Of a DNA stretch of 64,000 nucleotides, positions 23,849-32,778 are shown piece by piece. The notes beneath the pieces are model-generated. The model saw nothing but the letters and a program-made list of their open reading frames with translations, did no database searches and was not told the origin of the DNA. Every line of letters starts with the position of its first letter. Within the stretch, counting starts at the first letter, position 1. The stretch comes from JANNRR01 sp031401675 (GTDB lineage Bacteria; Pseudomonadota; Alphaproteobacteria; Rhodobacterales; Rhodobacteraceae). The stretch lies in contig JANNRR010000150.1 in assembly GCA_031401675.1 (NCBI GenBank), positions 1 to 64,000 on the forward strand, in the 5' to 3' direction. Position numbers and translations under genes: made by a program.

Positions 23849-23939
23849 GTGATGCCCCGTATCGATGCCGCCGCCGCGATTCCCTGCGCATTTTAGGGCC
23901 TTTCTCGACGGGCGGGAACTGCTTTGACGGGTCATGACC

Positions 23940-24527
23940 CTAGTTCAGCGCTTCCCGGTCAAGCGCCACCAGTCCCAGTTGCCGGGCAGCCAACAGCGAC
24001 AGCGTGCTGCTGTCCAGCCCCTGCGGTGCCTGAAACCGCCGGATGGCGCCGGCGGTCGCGGCGTCGATCACTCCGGTCACGGTGCCCCGGTACAGGCCCC
24101 GCACTTTCAGGGCGCGCTGCAGGGTCTCGACAAAGGCCGCGTCGATCAGGTCGGGGCAGGGGGTGCGGAACCAGACATCCTGCCGGTCGGTCACGATCCG
24201 CTGCCTTGTGCTGGTCTGAAACGTCGCAGGCATCCGCACCGTCCCGTCCGGGTTCAGTTGCGCCGGTGTAACCTCGGCTTGTTCGGTCACGGTCTCGATC
24301 ACCGCCGGTATCGTCTCGGCACCCCAGCAGATGCCCGCAGCGGCATCGGACGCCGGGTTGCCACCCCGAACCAGTTCGCCCGCCAGAAGCCTGCCTGCCG
24401 GAATGGTCGACGATACCGGGGCGGCATCGCGGTCAGCGCCGGGCAGATCCGCCGCCGCGCAGGCAACCAGCACGACGCCAAGGGCCAGCAGCCATGCCGC
24501 AGCGCGGATCGGATGGGGTTTTGTCAT
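23940..24527 (-). CDS. Lipoprotein with peptidoglycan-binding domain
   Basis: A 195-residue protein with a lipobox LVAC at residues 20-23, so probably a lipid-anchored envelope protein. The C-terminal 65 residues form a PG_binding_1 domain: LQRALKVRGLYRGTVTGVIDAATAGAIRRFQ. The linker in between contains GICWGAETIPAVIETVTEQ, sometimes seen in Rhodobacteraceae cell-wall proteins. No catalytic domain is visible. It may anchor to the wall. Confidence 0.82.
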   Translation of the reverse strand: MTKPHPIRAAAWLLALGVVLVACAAADLPGADRDAAPVSSTIPAGRLLAGELVRGGNPASDAAAGICWGAETIPAVIETVTEQAEVTPAQLNPDGTVRMPATFQTSTRQRIVTDRQDVWFRTPCPDLIDAAFVETLQRALKVRGLYRGTVTGVIDAATAGAIRRFQAPQGLDSSTLSLLAARQLGLVALDREALN

Positions 24528-24629
24528 TCTGCTCGCCGGTCTGATGCCAGTATGGCGGGCACGATAGCGGCTTCGCGCTGTTTGGGAAAGCCCGGCAGGC
24601 TCTGCCGCCGTCGGCGCGGTTGCCGGGAC

Positions 24630-25022
24630 CTATGGCTGGTCGCCCGCGCGCACGCCATCCGGCGAAAACCCGGGCCGCAGCAATTCATCCAGCATCCACG
24701 AGATATCCTCGATCGTCTCGGCAACCACATGCACCACCGACGCCTCGCGCTGCAGCCGCCCTGTCACCCGCAGCATGCGCCCGGCGATCACCGCGCGGCG
24801 GAACTGCTCATACTTCTGCGCCCAGACCACCACGTTGCAGATGCCGGTCTCATCCTCCAGCGTCACGAAAATCACGCCCTTGGCGGTTCCGGGCCGCTGG
24901 CGCACCAGCACCAGCCCGGCCACCGTCACCCGCGCGCCATGCGCAGGTTCGTCCAGCCGCGCATTCGGGATGCAGGCAGGCGGGCGCGGCCAGGACCGGG
25001 GCAGGGGTGTGGGGATCATCAT
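24630..25022 (-). CDS. Isolated C-terminal OB-fold domain of DnaE2 type
   Basis: A 130-residue frame matches only the end of error-prone DNA polymerase DnaE2: residues 35-115 (VTVAGLVLVRQRPGTAKGVIF, then LEDETGICNVVVW, GRLQRE and VHVVAE) are the OB-fold nucleic-acid domain. The polymerase and PHP parts, about 950 residues, are absent, and imuA/imuB are not nearby. The first 33 residues (MMIPTPLPRSWPRPP...) are not DnaE2-like. The usual last residues of DnaE2 are also missing. A LexA-like site abuts the start codon. It may be a remnant left by a deletion or a small stand-alone SOS protein; the open frame favours neither strongly. Confidence 0.65.
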   Translation of the reverse strand: MMIPTPLPRSWPRPPACIPNARLDEPAHGARVTVAGLVLVRQRPGTAKGVIFVTLEDETGICNVVVWAQKYEQFRRAVIAGRMLRVTGRLQREASVVHVVAETIEDISWMLDELLRPGFSPDGVRAGDQP

Positions 25023-25024
25023 CG

Positions 25025-25039
25025 AAACAAAGATAGAAC
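25025..25039 (-). promoter_or_regulatory. LexA-like site before the DnaE2-type fragment
   Basis: On the minus strand GTTC-N7-GTTT matches seven of eight positions of the alphaproteobacterial SOS box GTTC-N7-GTTC. It ends two bases before the ATG at 25022. dnaE2 is a standard LexA target, so the pairing of motif and domain is suggestive. Confidence 0.45.
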
Positions 25040-25139
25040 ATGCGGCGGACGGATCAAGCCAATTCGCGCGCACTGGCAAAGTCCGTGTCAGTGTCCTATG
25101 TCGCGGGTGGCACGGATTGCAGCGTACACAGGAAACAGC

Positions 25140-25463
25140 ATGGCACGGATCACCTATATCGAATGGAACGGCAAAGCGCATGAGGTCAACGTGCCGAACG
25201 GCCTGACGGTGATGGAGGGCGCACGCGACAACGGCATCCCCGGGATCGAGGCCGACTGCGGCGGTGCCTGTGCCTGTTCGACCTGCCATGTCTATGTCGA
25301 CCCGGCCTGGGTGGGCAAACTGCCGAAAAAGGACGCGATGGAAGAGGATATGCTGGATTTCGCCTACAAGCCCGATCCGGCGCGTTCGCGCCTGACCTGC
25401 CAGCTGAAAGTGTCGGATGCGCTGGACGGTCTGGTGGTCAACATGCCGGAAAAGCAGATATGA
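25140..25463 (+). CDS. 2Fe-2S ferredoxin (adrenodoxin type)
   Basis: A 107-residue soluble electron carrier. The cluster ligands are Cys40, Cys46, Cys49 and Cys87 in the spacing C-x5-C-x2-C...C (ADCGGACACSTC and LTCQ). The acidic segment DAMEEDMLDFA is typical of vertebrate-type ferredoxins that serve P450, heme A or FeS-assembly enzymes. The RBS AGGAAACAG precedes the ATG. No partner reductase is nearby. Confidence 0.94.
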   Translation: MARITYIEWNGKAHEVNVPNGLTVMEGARDNGIPGIEADCGGACACSTCHVYVDPAWVGKLPKKDAMEEDMLDFAYKPDPARSRLTCQLKVSDALDGLVVNMPEKQI

Positions 25464-25636
25464 GGCAGCGGCGCAAACCCGGCTTCAAAGGGCCGAGTTT
25501 TGCAAGGCGGTCTGCCTGCGCAATGTGACTCAGATCCCGTTTGTTTTCGGAGAAATACTCCGTCTGGACAAGGCGGTTCGAAACCCCCACAGCCAGTCCT
25601 GCAGCAAACGGGCGGCGCAGGACAAGACCACCCTGC

Positions 25637-26899
25637 CTACAGCGCCCGCCAGCCGATATCGCGGCGGCAGAATCCCTGCGGCCAGTCCACGGCGTCCACC
25701 ATCGCATAGGCCCGCGCCCGGGCTTCGGCCAGCGTTGCCCCGCGCGCCGTCAGGTTCAGGACCCGACCGCCATTGGCCAGCACGCGGCCCGCGTTTTCAA
25801 TCGTTCCAGCGTGAAAGGCCATGTGAAAACTGTCCTCGGGCAGGCCGGCCAAACCCCTGATCTCGGCGCCTTTTTCATGGGGTCCCGGATAGCCCTGTGC
25901 CGCCATCACTACGGTCAGCGCATGGTCGTCTGCCCAGGTGACGCGACATTCCGCCAGCCGCCCCTCGGCGCAGGCCAGCAACAGATCCAGCACCTGCGCC
26001 CCCAGACGCAGCATCAGAACCTGGCATTCCGGATCACCGAAGCGCGCGTTGTATTCCACCAGCCGCGCCCGGCCATCCGCCACCATCAGCCCGACATAAA
26101 GCACGCCGACATAGGGCGCGCCGCGCCGGGCCATTTCGGCCAGCGTCGGGCCGACAATCTCGGCTAGCACCTGCGCCGTCACCGCATCGGTCAACACCGG
26201 TGCCGGCGAATAGGCCCCCATGCCGCCGGTATTCGGCCCCCGGTCGCCGTCAAACGCCCGTTTGTGGTCCTGCGCCGTGCCGATCGGCAGCACGGTTTCG
26301 CCGTCGCACAGCACGAAATAGCTGGCTTCCTCGCCGGCCATGTACTCTTCGATCACCACCTCGGCCCCGGCGACCCCGAACGCGCCGCCCAGCATGTCAT
26401 CGACCGCCGCCAGCGCCTCGGGCACGGTCATCGCGACCACGACACCCTTGCCCGCAGCCAATCCGTCCGCTTTGATCACGATCGGCGCGCCCGTGTGGGT
26501 CACGTAGTCGCGCGCCGCCCCGGCGTCGGTGAACCGGGCATAGGCCGCCGTCGGCGCGCCGCAGGCGTCGCAGATCGCCTTGGCGAATGCTTTCGATGCT
26601 TCCAGCCGTGCCGCCGCCGCCGATGGCCCGAATGTCAGTATTCCGGCATTGCGCAGATGATCCGACAGGCCGGCCGCCAGTGGAGCTTCCGGCCCGATCA
26701 CCACGAAATCTATGGCATTCTCCTCGACGAACACCGCAACTGCTTCGCCGTCCAGGATGTCGATTTCCGCACATTCGGACAGTTGCGCGATCCCGGCGTT
26801 GCCCGGTGCCACGATCAGCCGGTCGCACTTCGGATTCTGCTTGATGGCCCAGGCCAGGCTATGCTCGCGGCCACCGCTGCCCAGGATCAGAATGTTCAT
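25637..26899 (-). CDS. purD: Phosphoribosylamine-glycine ligase
   Basis: This 420-residue ATP-grasp enzyme makes glycinamide ribonucleotide, the second step of purine synthesis. It begins MNILILGSGGREHSLAW and contains VIKADGLAAGKGVVVA, EEYMAGEEASY and the metal-binding YNARFGDPE. The length matches the family. The frame extends 20 residues upstream, but ATG 26899 gives the universal start. It is divergent from xseA, with about 70 bases between. Confidence 0.97.
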   Translation of the reverse strand: MNILILGSGGREHSLAWAIKQNPKCDRLIVAPGNAGIAQLSECAEIDILDGEAVAVFVEENAIDFVVIGPEAPLAAGLSDHLRNAGILTFGPSAAAARLEASKAFAKAICDACGAPTAAYARFTDAGAARDYVTHTGAPIVIKADGLAAGKGVVVAMTVPEALAAVDDMLGGAFGVAGAEVVIEEYMAGEEASYFVLCDGETVLPIGTAQDHKRAFDGDRGPNTGGMGAYSPAPVLTDAVTAQVLAEIVGPTLAEMARRGAPYVGVLYVGLMVADGRARLVEYNARFGDPECQVLMLRLGAQVLDLLLACAEGRLAECRVTWADDHALTVVMAAQGYPGPHEKGAEIRGLAGLPEDSFHMAFHAGTIENAGRVLANGGRVLNLTARGATLAEARARAYAMVDAVDWPQGFCRRDIGWRAL

Positions 26900-26968
26900 G
26901 AACCGGCACCCTTTCCGCCGCACTGCGGGCGTTCTAAGGTGGCCCGACGCAGCATGCAAGGCGCGCCC

Positions 26969-28555
26969 ATGTCCGAGCTATTCGAAGACGACGGCCCCGG
27001 CCCGGGCCCCGCCCCCGGTCAGAACGCACCAGAATATACCGTCTCCGAGATATCCGGCGCGGTAAAGCGGGTGATCGAGGGCGAGTTCGGGCTGGTCAGG
27101 GTCCGTGGCGAAATCAGCCGGGTATCGCGTCCGGCATCGGGGCATTTCTACTTTGACCTGAAGGATGACCGCGCCTCGATCTCAGCCATCATCTGGAAAG
27201 GCCAGGCCGCCAAACTGAAGCTTCGCCCCGAGGAGGGGATCGAAGTGGTGGCGACCGGTCGGCTGACCACCTTTCCCGGCCAGTCGAAATATCAGATGAT
27301 CGTCGAGGATCTCGCCCCGGCCGGGGTCGGCGCGCTGATGCTGATGCTGGAAAAGCGCCGGGCGGCGCTGGCCGCCGAGGGGCTGTTCGAGGCAGGCCGC
27401 AAGCTGCCGATCCCCTATCTTCCGGACGTGATCGGCGTCATCACCTCGCCCTCCGGTGCGGTGATCCGCGATATCCTGCACCGGCTTCGCGACCGCTTTC
27501 CCAGTCAGGTGGTGATCTGGCCGGTCGCCGTTCAGGGCGATAAATGCGCGCCCGAAGTGGCGGCGGCGATCCGGGGCTTCAATGCGATCCCCCCCGGCCC
27601 CCACCCCGGCGGCCCGACGGCAGCCCGTCCGGTGCCGCGCCCCGATCTGATCATCGTGGCGCGCGGCGGCGGCTCGATCGAGGACCTGTGGGGCTTCAAC
27701 GAGGAAATCGTGGTCAGGGCGGCGGCAGACAGCAGGATCCCGCTGATTTCGGCGGTGGGTCATGAAACCGATACCACCCTGCTCGACTTTGCCGCAGATC
27801 GCCGCGCCCCCACGCCAACGGCGGCGGCGGAAATGGCGGTGCCGGTGCGGCTGGAGCTTCTGGCCTGGGCCGACCAGCAGCAGGCCCGGCTGATGCGCGC
27901 CCTGTCGCAGGCGACGGCAGCGCGCGGCCAGCGCCTGCGCGATCTGGCCCGGGCCTTGCCGCGCCCGGAAACCCTGCTGTCGCTGGCCCGGCAGCGCTTC
28001 GATCAGTGGGCAGACCGGCTGCCCGCAGCCCTGCGCGCCGCTGCCACCGCCAAGCGCGCGCGGTTCAATTCGGTGGCGGCGCTGATGCGGCCCGACCTTC
28101 TGACCCGGTTCATCGGTCAGGAAAGGCGGCAGATGAACGACCGCTTTGCCCGCCTGTCCCCGGGCTTGCGGCGCCGGCTGGAGGCGCAGCGGCGCGATCT
28201 GGCCGGGGTCGTGGCCCGGCTACGGCCCGAAGCGCTGGCCCGTGACCTGACGCAGAAGGCGCGGGCGCTGGACAACATCGGCCAGCGCCTGTCGCTGCGG
28301 TCGCGCGCCCAGCTGGCAGCCTGGCGCACCCGGCTGGATGCGGTCGAGCGTCTGCGCCAGACCCTTGGCTACGAGGCGACGCTGCAACGCGGCTACGCCG
28401 TGGTGCGCGGTGACGGCAAGGTGATCAAGACCCGTGTCGAAGCGGAAAAGGCGGCGGCGCTGGAAATCCAGTTTCAGGATGGCCGCCTGCCGCTCGGCCC
28501 GCGCCAGTCCCGCAAACCGGCCAAACCCGCCCCGGATCAGGGCAGCCTGTTCTGA
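26969..28555 (+). CDS. xseA: Exodeoxyribonuclease VII large subunit
   Basis: A 528-residue subunit of the single-strand-specific nuclease ExoVII. The N-terminal OB fold (VRVRGEISRVSRPASGHFYFDLKDD) is followed by the catalytic region with GVITSPSGAVIRDI, VARGGGSIEDLW and SAVGHETDTTLLDFAADRRAPTP, then a long helical region. An in-frame ATG at 26954 would add five residues. No xseB follows here. It is about 70 residues longer than E. coli XseA, partly from a Pro/Gly insert near residue 215. Confidence 0.95.
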   Translation: MSELFEDDGPGPGPAPGQNAPEYTVSEISGAVKRVIEGEFGLVRVRGEISRVSRPASGHFYFDLKDDRASISAIIWKGQAAKLKLRPEEGIEVVATGRLTTFPGQSKYQMIVEDLAPAGVGALMLMLEKRRAALAAEGLFEAGRKLPIPYLPDVIGVITSPSGAVIRDILHRLRDRFPSQVVIWPVAVQGDKCAPEVAAAIRGFNAIPPGPHPGGPTAARPVPRPDLIIVARGGGSIEDLWGFNEEIVVRAAADSRIPLISAVGHETDTTLLDFAADRRAPTPTAAAEMAVPVRLELLAWADQQQARLMRALSQATAARGQRLRDLARALPRPETLLSLARQRFDQWADRLPAALRAAATAKRARFNSVAALMRPDLLTRFIGQERRQMNDRFARLSPGLRRRLEAQRRDLAGVVARLRPEALARDLTQKARALDNIGQRLSLRSRAQLAAWRTRLDAVERLRQTLGYEATLQRGYAVVRGDGKVIKTRVEAEKAAALEIQFQDGRLPLGPRQSRKPAKPAPDQGSLF

Positions 28556-28758
28556 CCGGGGCGGTCCCCCGGCAAGTCGCAGGTAGATTTTTCGCTTGCT
28601 TTCAGGCAGGATAGAGACCGGGGCGAGCCCGAAGCCGACCAGCCCGCAGCTTTCCCCGTGGTCCCGCGACCGCCAGGCAAATCCATTTGCCGACGCCGTC
28701 GTCACCGACGGCACCCCGTCCAGATCAATTCGACCAATCCGGAATAGGAGTATCAGGA

Positions 28759-29586
28759 ATGACTGTCTTTATCGGCACCACTGGCAACAACACCGCCACC
28801 ACCGACCGTTTCGTACTCAACGGCTTTACCAGCGGCGTGGTGTTCGGCAACATCGATGATCAGTTGCTGGTCGATCTGAACGGCGACATATTCTACGCCG
28901 ACCTCGGCAATGACCGGATCGTCGCCGGCAGCGGCCACGACGTGATTCTGGGTGGCGGCGGCAATGATTTCATCGATGGCAGCGGCGGCAACGATTTCAT
29001 GGATGGCGGCACCGGCATCGATACCATGCGCTACACCGGTGCTGTCGGCTATGACTGGAACATGGTCACCGGCAAGACCAGCCTGTGGTTGAGCGGCGAG
29101 TATGCCTACAACTTCGAGAATGCCATCACCGGCAGCGGGGCCGACAGCGTCACCGGCACGGCAGGCGCCAACCTGATCCAGACTCACGGCGGCAACGACA
29201 GTGTGAATGCCGGGGCGGGCAACGATACGCTCTATGGCGGGCTTGGCAACGATACCCTTCGGGGCGGCACCGGCAATGATGTCTTTGTGTTAAACACGGC
29301 CCTGAATTCCGCCACCAACACCGACCGGTTGTCGGATTTCAATCCGGCCAACGACACGATCCACCTGCAGGATACGGTCTTTACCGCCCTGACCGAAGGG
29401 TTCGTGGCCTTTGGTCAGTTCCGGGTCGGCGCTGTTGCGCTCAGCCCGCTCGACCGCATCCTCTACAACCCCTTGACCGGCGATCTGTCCTACGATGCGA
29501 ATGGCAGCGCTGCCGGTGCGCCGGTGCGATTTGCCCATGTCAATCCGGGCACAGCCATCACCATTGCCGATTTTCTGGCGGTCTGA
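28759..29586 (+). CDS. RTX calcium-binding repeat protein
   Basis: A 275-residue protein with glycine/aspartate nonapeptide repeats (GGGGNDFIDG, GGNDSVNAGAGNDTLYGG, GNDTLRGGTGNDVF) that bind Ca2+ and fold outside the cell. The C-terminus (RFAHVNPGTAITIADFLAV) is a likely type I secretion signal, being uncleaved with a hydrophobic end. No enzyme domain is visible; the repeats occupy roughly residues 50-205. No ABC exporter is in the window. TAGGAG at 28744-28749 supports the ATG at 28759. Confidence 0.87.
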   Translation: MTVFIGTTGNNTATTDRFVLNGFTSGVVFGNIDDQLLVDLNGDIFYADLGNDRIVAGSGHDVILGGGGNDFIDGSGGNDFMDGGTGIDTMRYTGAVGYDWNMVTGKTSLWLSGEYAYNFENAITGSGADSVTGTAGANLIQTHGGNDSVNAGAGNDTLYGGLGNDTLRGGTGNDVFVLNTALNSATNTDRLSDFNPANDTIHLQDTVFTALTEGFVAFGQFRVGAVALSPLDRILYNPLTGDLSYDANGSAAGAPVRFAHVNPGTAITIADFLAV

Positions 29587-29632
29587 CGCCCGGGGCATCC
29601 CGGCGGCCGGCCGCTCAGCCCGGCCGAAATGG

Positions 29633-30049
29633 TCAAACCCCCAGATCCGGTCCGGGGCAGGCCATCGGATCGGAGGTCTGTTCGACCTCGATCAACTCGC
29701 TGCCCAGGTCCGAGCCTTCGAACCGCGCCCTGAGCCCGCCCGGCTCGTTGAAAAAGGTCCAGCACTGCGGCCCGTCGGGCGGCCCGTCATAGACAAAGCA
29801 GATCAGCGGCCCTTGTTCGTACCAGCTGCCGGAGCGGCATTCGTCGCCCAGATAGGCCCACTGCACCCGCCGGCCGGTCAGATACTGCTCGATGCCGTAG
29901 GGTTGCCCGGATGCGGCATAGGTCAGGGTCTTGCCGGTGGTATAGCTCTCGAACTCCGCAGCCGTCATCGGCTCGGCGGCCTGCGCGGGCGGTGCCAGCA
30001 GCAGCGTGCCAGCGAGGGCGAAGCGATAGGCAGTTGCGGCAAGTGTCAT
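29633..30049 (-). CDS. Small exported protein, function unknown
   Basis: A 138-residue protein with a clear signal peptide (AYRFALAGTLLLAPPAQAA, cleavage after AQA). The mature part has four Cys and motifs FESYTTGKTLTY, GIEQYLTGRRVQWAY, CRSGSWYEQGPLICFVYD and CWTFF. It resembles, from memory, a conserved alphaproteobacterial secreted family without a known role. The ATG at 30049 was chosen because the longer frame lacks a signal. It converges on the RTX gene. Confidence 0.75.
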   Translation of the reverse strand: MTLAATAYRFALAGTLLLAPPAQAAEPMTAAEFESYTTGKTLTYAASGQPYGIEQYLTGRRVQWAYLGDECRSGSWYEQGPLICFVYDGPPDGPQCWTFFNEPGGLRARFEGSDLGSELIEVEQTSDPMACPGPDLGV

Positions 30050-30226
30050 AGGCTCAGAATGCCAGAGCCGGGTGGCGCTTGCCAGTGACAGAATGATGCG
30101 GCCGCCGGTGCGCGGGCGTTTGCCGGTCACAATCGTGTAGCGCCCCGGACATCCCCCGGACAGCCGCCGGTATTGCGCCGGGTTACCGGCACGGCCGAGC
30201 AAATCCCCCGGCGGCACACGGAATGG

Positions 30227-30242
30227 TTAAGGCCGCCTTAAC
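30227..30242 (+). promoter_or_regulatory. Perfect CtrA-consensus site
   Basis: TTAA-GGCCGCC-TTAAC matches the TTAA-N7-TTAAC consensus of the cell-cycle and motility regulator CtrA at all nine positions. It is centred in a 21-base perfect palindrome (TGGTTAAGGC, C, GCCTTAACCA; 30224-30244). It is 178 bases upstream of the spike-like gene and 177 upstream of the divergent small exported protein. Confidence 0.65.
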
Positions 30243-30385
30243 CACTTTCTGTTAGCGGTGCGAACGTCAGGGCGGTCTGCCCGGCATTTCCCAGCATGAG
30301 AATGACCCCGAACGCGGCCCCGTGGCTTTGCCGCCACCGGGCTGTTGCCGCGCAACCCGCGCGGGGGATGCCGGTCTGCTGTCAG

Positions 30386-30400
30386 GCGCTCTTTTGCAAA
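30386..30400 (+). promoter_or_regulatory. 15-bp leader motif shared with the gene at 56579
   Basis: GCGCTCTTTTGCAAA occurs here and at 56544-56558. In both places 20 bases separate it from the start codon. Its nature (promoter element, operator or leader RNA signal) is unknown. Confidence 0.45.
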
Positions 30401-30420
30401 TGGGACAAGGGTGACATGCG

Positions 30421-32712
30421 ATGAACAAGGCAATTACCGACGGGCTGGTCTTCATGCCGCCGCCGTTTTCGGCCGGCCTGATCAACTGGTCAAGCGGCGA
30501 CGGCACGGTCGGATCGGCCAGCTATCAGGGTTCGGCCAACGCGGCGCTGGTCCCGGCCGATCAGGATTTCAGCGACTGTCTGGAGCTTCTGAAGACCGCC
30601 AGCACGCAGAAACTGCGCTATTTCGGCCAGACACCGATGCTGCCGGGCTGCTACCTGCGGATCACGGTCCGCATCAAGGCGGTCAGCGGTGTGCTGCCCT
30701 CGGTCCGGATCGCGGCTTGGGCCGGCGGTGCCGGCGATGTGGCGGTGCCAGGGGTGCCGACCACCGGGGCCAGCGTTGCGCTGACCAGCTACGGCCAAGT
30801 GGTGACGCTGACCGCCATCGTCGGGTCGGGCAGCCGGACCGGCGTCGATCTGGTTTGGGGCACGGCCCCGCTGTCGGGTCATTTCGGCATCGACCTGACC
30901 GGCGGCAACGGCGGTGTCGTCCGCATCGACGATATCGAGATCGAGGATGTGACCTCGGTCTTTCAGCGGGTGATGATGGATTGGGTCGATGTGCGCGACT
31001 ACGGTGCCATCGGCAACGGCATCGCCGATGACACTCTGGCGTTTCAGGCGGCCGATGCGGCGGCAGCCGGGCGCACCGTGCTGATTTCCAAGGGCACCTA
31101 CAACTTGGCCGACCACGTCACCTTCACATCGCCGGTCCGGCTGGAAGGCACGGTGACGATGCCGGTCGACAAGCGGCTGATCCTGTCAAAGAACTACGAT
31201 CTGGCCAGCTACGCGCTGGCGTTCGGCGACGAGATGACCGGCTTCAAAAAGGGGGTGCAGGCGCTGTTCAACGGCGCCGATCACGTGACCTTTGATCTGT
31301 GCGGACGGCGGCTGGAGGTGGATGCGCCGATCGACATCCAGGGTGCCATCGACAACTTCACCACCTTCAGCAACCGCCGCACCATCCGCAACGGCCAATT
31401 CAACGCCGTCGCCAGTGCCAACTGGGCAACCGCCAGCGTCACATCCGCAGCCACATATGCCACGGCGGCAAACCTGACACTGACCGGGGTGACCAATGTC
31501 GCCAACATCCTGCCGGGCAGTCTGATCACCGGATCCGGTGTCGGGCGCGAGGTCTATGTGCAGGCCACCAATGTCGGGGCCGGAACCGTCACCATCAGCC
31601 GGCCGCTGGTCGATGCGGTCGGCACCCAGGTCTTCACCTTCACCCGGTTCCGCTACATGCTGGATTTCAGCGCCTTCAGCCGCCTGGACCGCATGGAGTT
31701 CAACGATGTGGAGTTCCTGTGCAACGGCGAGGCCAGCGGCATCATGCTGGCCCCGTCGGGCAACACCTTCCGCGTTGCCGACTGCGTGTTCAACCGGCCG
31801 AAAGACCGCGCCATCACCTCGATGGGCGACGGCTGTCAGGGCATGTTCATCGACCGCACCCAGTTCCTGTCGAACGAACAGGGTGTAAACGTGGTGGGCC
31901 GCACCTCGATCGCGTTCAACGTCAATGCCAATGACGTCAAGCTCCGCGACAACCGCGCCGTGCGGTTCAAGCATTTCGGCGTGATGAACGGCAGCGGCCA
32001 CATCATCCTGGGCAATCACTGGTTTCAGGGCGATGATGAACCGGCCGGCGTGCGGCAGGCCGGGCTGGTGCTGACCTCGACCAACGTCTCGACCACGATC
32101 AGCGGCAACTATGTCGACAACAGCTTCATCGAGTGGACCAATGAACACGATGAAACGCCGGACAATGCCAGCGGCTTTTCGTTCGGCGGGCTGAACATCG
32201 TCGGCAACATCTTCATCGCCAGCGGCGTCGGCACGTTCTTCCGCTGGCTGGTGATCACGCCGCGCGGTCCGGGGCATTTCGTGCAGGGGTTGAACGTGAC
32301 GGGCAATTCGTTCCGCCCTTTCAACGCCGTCGTGGACCGGGTCGAGGCGGTGGATACCACCTTTGCCACGCTGGACTACGGCCGTTTCAAGAATGTTGTG
32401 TTCCAGAACAACAGCTTCAACGGCATCACCCAGATGACCACCAGCCCGGCGATGATCGAGCATCAGCAGAACACCGCCGCCACCACCTGGACTGTCGGTG
32501 CCGGGCCGTGGATGCCGTTCGGGTCGCGGGCCCGTAACGTGCAGGCAATCGTCGCCGACGGCGTGATCAACGGCCCCGGCAGCGAGATTCGCACCGACAT
32601 GCCTTGGGTCCGCACCGAACAGGGCGCGCTCAGTCAGGATGTGCAGCTGAACTGGGCCGCCACCTCGCGCGGCACCGTGCAGGTGACGGTGCGCTGCGAC
32701 GCTCCTACCTGA
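30421..32712 (+). CDS. Pectate-lyase-like beta-helix protein, candidate phage/GTA-type spike
   Basis: A 763-residue protein without a signal peptide. An N-terminal domain (about 1-185, beginning MNKAITDGLVFMPPPFSAGL) precedes a beta-helix that opens with the Pectate_lyase_3 signature VRDYGAIGNGIADDTLAFQAA; repeating turns such as IVGNIFIASG, LNVTGNSF and VVFQNNSF continue to about residue 690. Lack of a signal argues against a Sec-exported polysaccharide lyase and fits a spike protein assembled on a particle. Head spikes of Rhodobacter gene transfer agents (the ghs genes) are CtrA-dependent, and a perfect CtrA-type site lies upstream; identity with GhsB is only a hypothesis. A glycosidase role remains possible. 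Confidence 0.7.
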   Translation: MNKAITDGLVFMPPPFSAGLINWSSGDGTVGSASYQGSANAALVPADQDFSDCLELLKTASTQKLRYFGQTPMLPGCYLRITVRIKAVSGVLPSVRIAAWAGGAGDVAVPGVPTTGASVALTSYGQVVTLTAIVGSGSRTGVDLVWGTAPLSGHFGIDLTGGNGGVVRIDDIEIEDVTSVFQRVMMDWVDVRDYGAIGNGIADDTLAFQAADAAAAGRTVLISKGTYNLADHVTFTSPVRLEGTVTMPVDKRLILSKNYDLASYALAFGDEMTGFKKGVQALFNGADHVTFDLCGRRLEVDAPIDIQGAIDNFTTFSNRRTIRNGQFNAVASANWATASVTSAATYATAANLTLTGVTNVANILPGSLITGSGVGREVYVQATNVGAGTVTISRPLVDAVGTQVFTFTRFRYMLDFSAFSRLDRMEFNDVEFLCNGEASGIMLAPSGNTFRVADCVFNRPKDRAITSMGDGCQGMFIDRTQFLSNEQGVNVVGRTSIAFNVNANDVKLRDNRAVRFKHFGVMNGSGHIILGNHWFQGDDEPAGVRQAGLVLTSTNVSTTISGNYVDNSFIEWTNEHDETPDNASGFSFGGLNIVGNIFIASGVGTFFRWLVITPRGPGHFVQGLNVTGNSFRPFNAVVDRVEAVDTTFATLDYGRFKNVVFQNNSFNGITQMTTSPAMIEHQQNTAATTWTVGAGPWMPFGSRARNVQAIVADGVINGPGSEIRTDMPWVRTEQGALSQDVQLNWAATSRGTVQVTVRCDAPT

Positions 32713-32736
32713 CGTAAATACCGGCACAATGACACC

Positions 32737-32775
32737 GGGCCGGGGGGCAGTTCCGCCCTCCGGCCCATTTCGTTT
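32737..32775. terminator. Hairpin between convergent genes
   Basis: Arms GGGCCGGGGGGC and GCCCTCCGGCCC (one mismatch, six-base loop) are followed by ATTTCGTTT. It lies 24 bases after the spike-like gene stop and ends just before the kinase-like gene stop. Confidence 0.6.
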
Positions 32776-32778
32776 GGC

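Larger units (their letters stand above)
30050..30420. other. Divergent gap with CtrA-type site and leader motif
   Basis: This 371-base region lies between the small exported protein (-) and the spike-like gene (+). It contains the palindromic CtrA-type site at 30224-30244 and a 15-base motif at 30386-30400 shared with another gene leader. No further gene was seen. Confidence 0.5.
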
